Source: Clostridiales bacterium (GTDB lineage Bacteria; Bacillota; Clostridia; Oscillospirales; Oscillospiraceae). From it: 16,601 nucleotides of DNA. Position numbers and translations under genes: made by a program. Within the stretch, counting starts at the first letter, position 1; the number at the start of each line of letters is the position of its first letter. Shown here in pieces: positions 15,157 through 16,601 of the stretch. Below the pieces are notes generated by a model that had not been told where the DNA came from, ran no database searches, and saw nothing but the letters and a program-made list of their open reading frames with translations. The stretch lies in contig DYBL01000061.1 of NCBI GenBank assembly GCA_019418625.1, forward strand, positions 1 to 16,601, given 5' to 3'.

Positions 15157-15402
15157 TTATTCCCGCAGAACGGCCACCACACTGGCCCCCACCGTAATCC
15201 GGCAGGCCTTGCCCAGCTGGGCCATGGTGTAATCCGTTTCCACCGGGATACCGGCCTGGGCGCAGTGTTCCGCCACCGGCTCGGTCAGCGCGGGATCGGC
15301 GTCACAGGCAAGATACACCTGACAGGCCCGTCCGTCCAGGACGGCCTTGCGGGACTGCTTCACGCCGATGACCTTCTCTTGGGAAGCAAGCTCCGAAATC
15401 AC
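15157..15402 (-). CDS. ybxF: L7Ae/L30e-type RNA-binding protein, YbxF-like (GTG start)
   Basis: A small kink-turn RNA-binding protein of the L7Ae family, also called L7Ae-like ribosomal protein. The 81 residues follow B. subtilis YbxF closely in layout: IGVKQSRKAVLDG (RNA contact), ACDADPALTEPV and LGKACRITVGASVVAV. The start is the GTG at 15402, because AGGAGG lies seven bases upstream and the length fits; the ATG at 15453 would add 17 unlike residues. As in Bacillus, it lies between rpoC and rpsL. It is the first gene after the strong promoter at 15460-15488. Its RNA target is not known from this sequence. Confidence 0.92.
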   Translation of the reverse strand: MISELASQEKVIGVKQSRKAVLDGRACQVYLACDADPALTEPVAEHCAQAGIPVETDYTMAQLGKACRITVGASVVAVLRE

Positions 15403-15459
15403 GGGAATTCCTCCTGAAACGCATGGCAAAATTCGCAGAATATATCCGCGCAAGTTGGA

Positions 15460-15488
15460 ATTATAGCATGTAGAGGGTCAATCGTCAA
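15460..15488 (-). promoter_or_regulatory. Strong extended sigma-A promoter for ybxF-rpsL-rpsG-fusA
   Basis: On the - strand TTGACG (15488-15483), 17 bases ending TGC, TATAAT (15465-15460): 11 of 12 hexamer bases plus an extended -10. The upstream DNA (about 15500-15535) is A-rich, like an UP element. Transcription would start near 15453, about 50 nt before the GTG at 15402. Confidence 0.88.
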
Positions 15489-15595
15489 GCATTTCCGTAA
15501 AATGGATTTTTATTTTTTGCTTTTCTTCGCAAATCAATGTTTATCCGTTCATTTCCGGTGTTTTTGCTTGAAATATCCGCTCTTTCAAAGCGGCG

Positions 15596-15621
15596 GAGGG
15601 CCGCGGGAATCCGCGGCCCTC
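15596..15621 (-). terminator. Perfect hairpin after rpoC, possible terminator without U tract
   Basis: GAGGGCCGCGG (15596-15606) and CCGCGGCCCTC (15611-15621) form an 11-bp GC stem with loop GAAT, about 20 bp after the rpoC stop. On the - strand no U run follows, so it may be a partial terminator, a pause site or a 3'-end stabiliser. Confidence 0.5.
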
Positions 15622-15641
15622 TATGAAAGATGATGGAAAAA

Positions 15642-16601
15642 TCAGTCCTCGAAGCCATCCGCCTCTTCCGCGGCAGCATGGGCGCGCTCGGGCACCAGCT
15701 CCTCGGCAAAGGTGTGATAAGCCTGCAGGCCGGTACCGGCCGGGATCAGCTTACCGATGATGACGTTCTCCTTCAGGCCCACCAGGTGGTCGGCCTTGCC
15801 CTTGATGGCCGCCTCGGTAAGCACCTTGGTGGTCTCCTGGAAGGACGCAGCGGAGAGGAAGGAATCCGTGGCCAAAGACGCCTTGGTGATGCCCATGAGC
15901 AGCTGGGTGCCCACGGCGTGGCGCAGAGGCTCACCGTTCTCCTGGCGCTCACCGGCAGCATTGCGGCGGTCGATCTCCTCGTTGGCGTCGTCCAGCTCCA
16001 GCACATCCACCATGGAGCCGTCCAGCAGCTTGGTGTCGCCGGCATCCTCCAGGCGCACCTTGCGCATCATCTGGCGCACGATGACCTCGATGTGCTTATC
16101 GTTGATATCCACGCCCTGCTGACGGTACACGCGCAGGACTTCCTGGATGAGGTAGTTGTACACGGCGTCGGCGCCGCGGATGCGGAGCACGTCGTGGGGG
16201 TTCAGCGCGCCGTAGGTCAGCTGCGTGCCGGCCTCGATCACGTCGCCGTCCTTGACCTGCAGACCGGTGTGAGGCACCGCGTAGGTACGGGTATCGCCGT
16301 CGTCGGCGGTGACGATGATGTTCAGGAGGCTGCCCTTGGTGGCCTCTTCGAACTTCACGCGGCCGCTGATCTCAGAGAGCGTCGCCATACGCTTGGGCTT
16401 GCGGGCCTCGAACAGCTCCTCAACACGGGGAAGACCCTGGGTGATGTCGCCGCCGGCCAAACCGCCGGTATGGAACGTACGCATGGTCAGCTGGGTGCCG
16501 GGCTCGCCGATGGACTGCGCGGCAATGATGCCGACCGCCTCGCCGGGGCCCACGGGCTTGGAGGTGGCCAGGTTCATGCCGTAGCACTTGGCGCACACGC
16601 C
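15642..16601 (-). CDS. rpoC: DNA-directed RNA polymerase beta' subunit, C-terminal part (cut by window edge)
   Basis: The final 319 residues of the catalytic beta' subunit; the 5' part lies beyond position 16601. The fragment begins in GVCAKCYG, the last two cysteines of the second zinc site. It continues through IIAAQSIGEPGTQLTMRTFHTGG, the start of the trigger loop that closes on incoming nucleotides. The loop carries on into GLPRVEELFEARKPK, without the large insertion found in E. coli. The C terminus (GLKENVIIGKLIPAGTG) is standard and the tail is acidic (EEADGFED). It is upstream of ybxF and rpsL in the usual Firmicutes order. Confidence 0.98.
   Translation of the reverse strand, partial: GVCAKCYGMNLATSKPVGPGEAVGIIAAQSIGEPGTQLTMRTFHTGGLAGGDITQGLPRVEELFEARKPKRMATLSEISGRVKFEEATKGSLLNIIVTADDGDTRTYAVPHTGLQVKDGDVIEAGTQLTYGALNPHDVLRIRGADAVYNYLIQEVLRVYRQQGVDINDKHIEVIVRQMMRKVRLEDAGDTKLLDGSMVDVLELDDANEEIDRRNAAGERQENGEPLRHAVGTQLLMGITKASLATDSFLSAASFQETTKVLTEAAIKGKADHLVGLKENVIIGKLIPAGTGLQAYHTFAEELVPERAHAAAEEADGFED

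Overview
The window looks like a piece of chromosome from a Gram-positive anaerobe of the class Clostridia, most likely Oscillospirales (Flavonifractor/Oscillibacter-like). I infer this from the rpoC-L7Ae-rpsL-rpsG-fusA-tuf order, the greA-lysS pair, the strong AGGAGG-type ribosome binding sites, a DUF4830 lipid-anchored or secreted protein, and the GC-rich codon use of the chromosomal genes. The assignment rests on family knowledge, not on a database search.

Positions 1-1941 are the end of an integrated mobile element whose other end lies outside the window. It carries a Tn916-type excisionase (284-484) and a complete Tn916-family tyrosine integrase (542-1771) on the + strand. The integrase is followed by a bidirectional terminator and by short repeats resembling integrase arm-binding sites (1829-1881). 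The element end abuts the 3' end of lysS. These genes are visibly less GC-rich than the rest. A possible divergent partial reading frame occupies 1-213.

Positions 1942-4140 hold greA-lysS (- strand) behind a promoter with perfect -35 and -10 hexamers. Positions 4141-7885 hold a second - strand operon: ftsE, ftsX, a secreted coiled-coil M23 peptidase with an intact zinc site, and an unrecognised 245-residue protein. The unrecognised gene's ribosome binding site is buried in a 12-bp hairpin. FtsEX probably drives the peptidase at the cell surface during wall growth and division.

Positions 8027-9260 encode a CdaR/PucR-type transcription regulator. Its promoter is covered by three near-identical 9-12 bp repeats at about three helical turns, which I read as a likely autoregulatory operator. 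Next come an RsuA-family pseudouridine synthase (9277-10002, -) and a lone + strand DUF4830 gene (10084-10545).

Positions 10558-16601 are the str region on the - strand: rpoC (C-terminal part only, cut by the window edge), an L7Ae-type protein, rpsL, rpsG, fusA and tuf. It has a strong extended promoter between rpoC and the L7Ae gene, a possible separate tuf promoter, and a perfect terminator after tuf. Nothing here is clearly a new defence or metabolic system. The most promising unexplained items are the repeat array at the regulator promoter, the hairpin-occluded unknown gene in the ftsEX operon, and the integration site at lysS.
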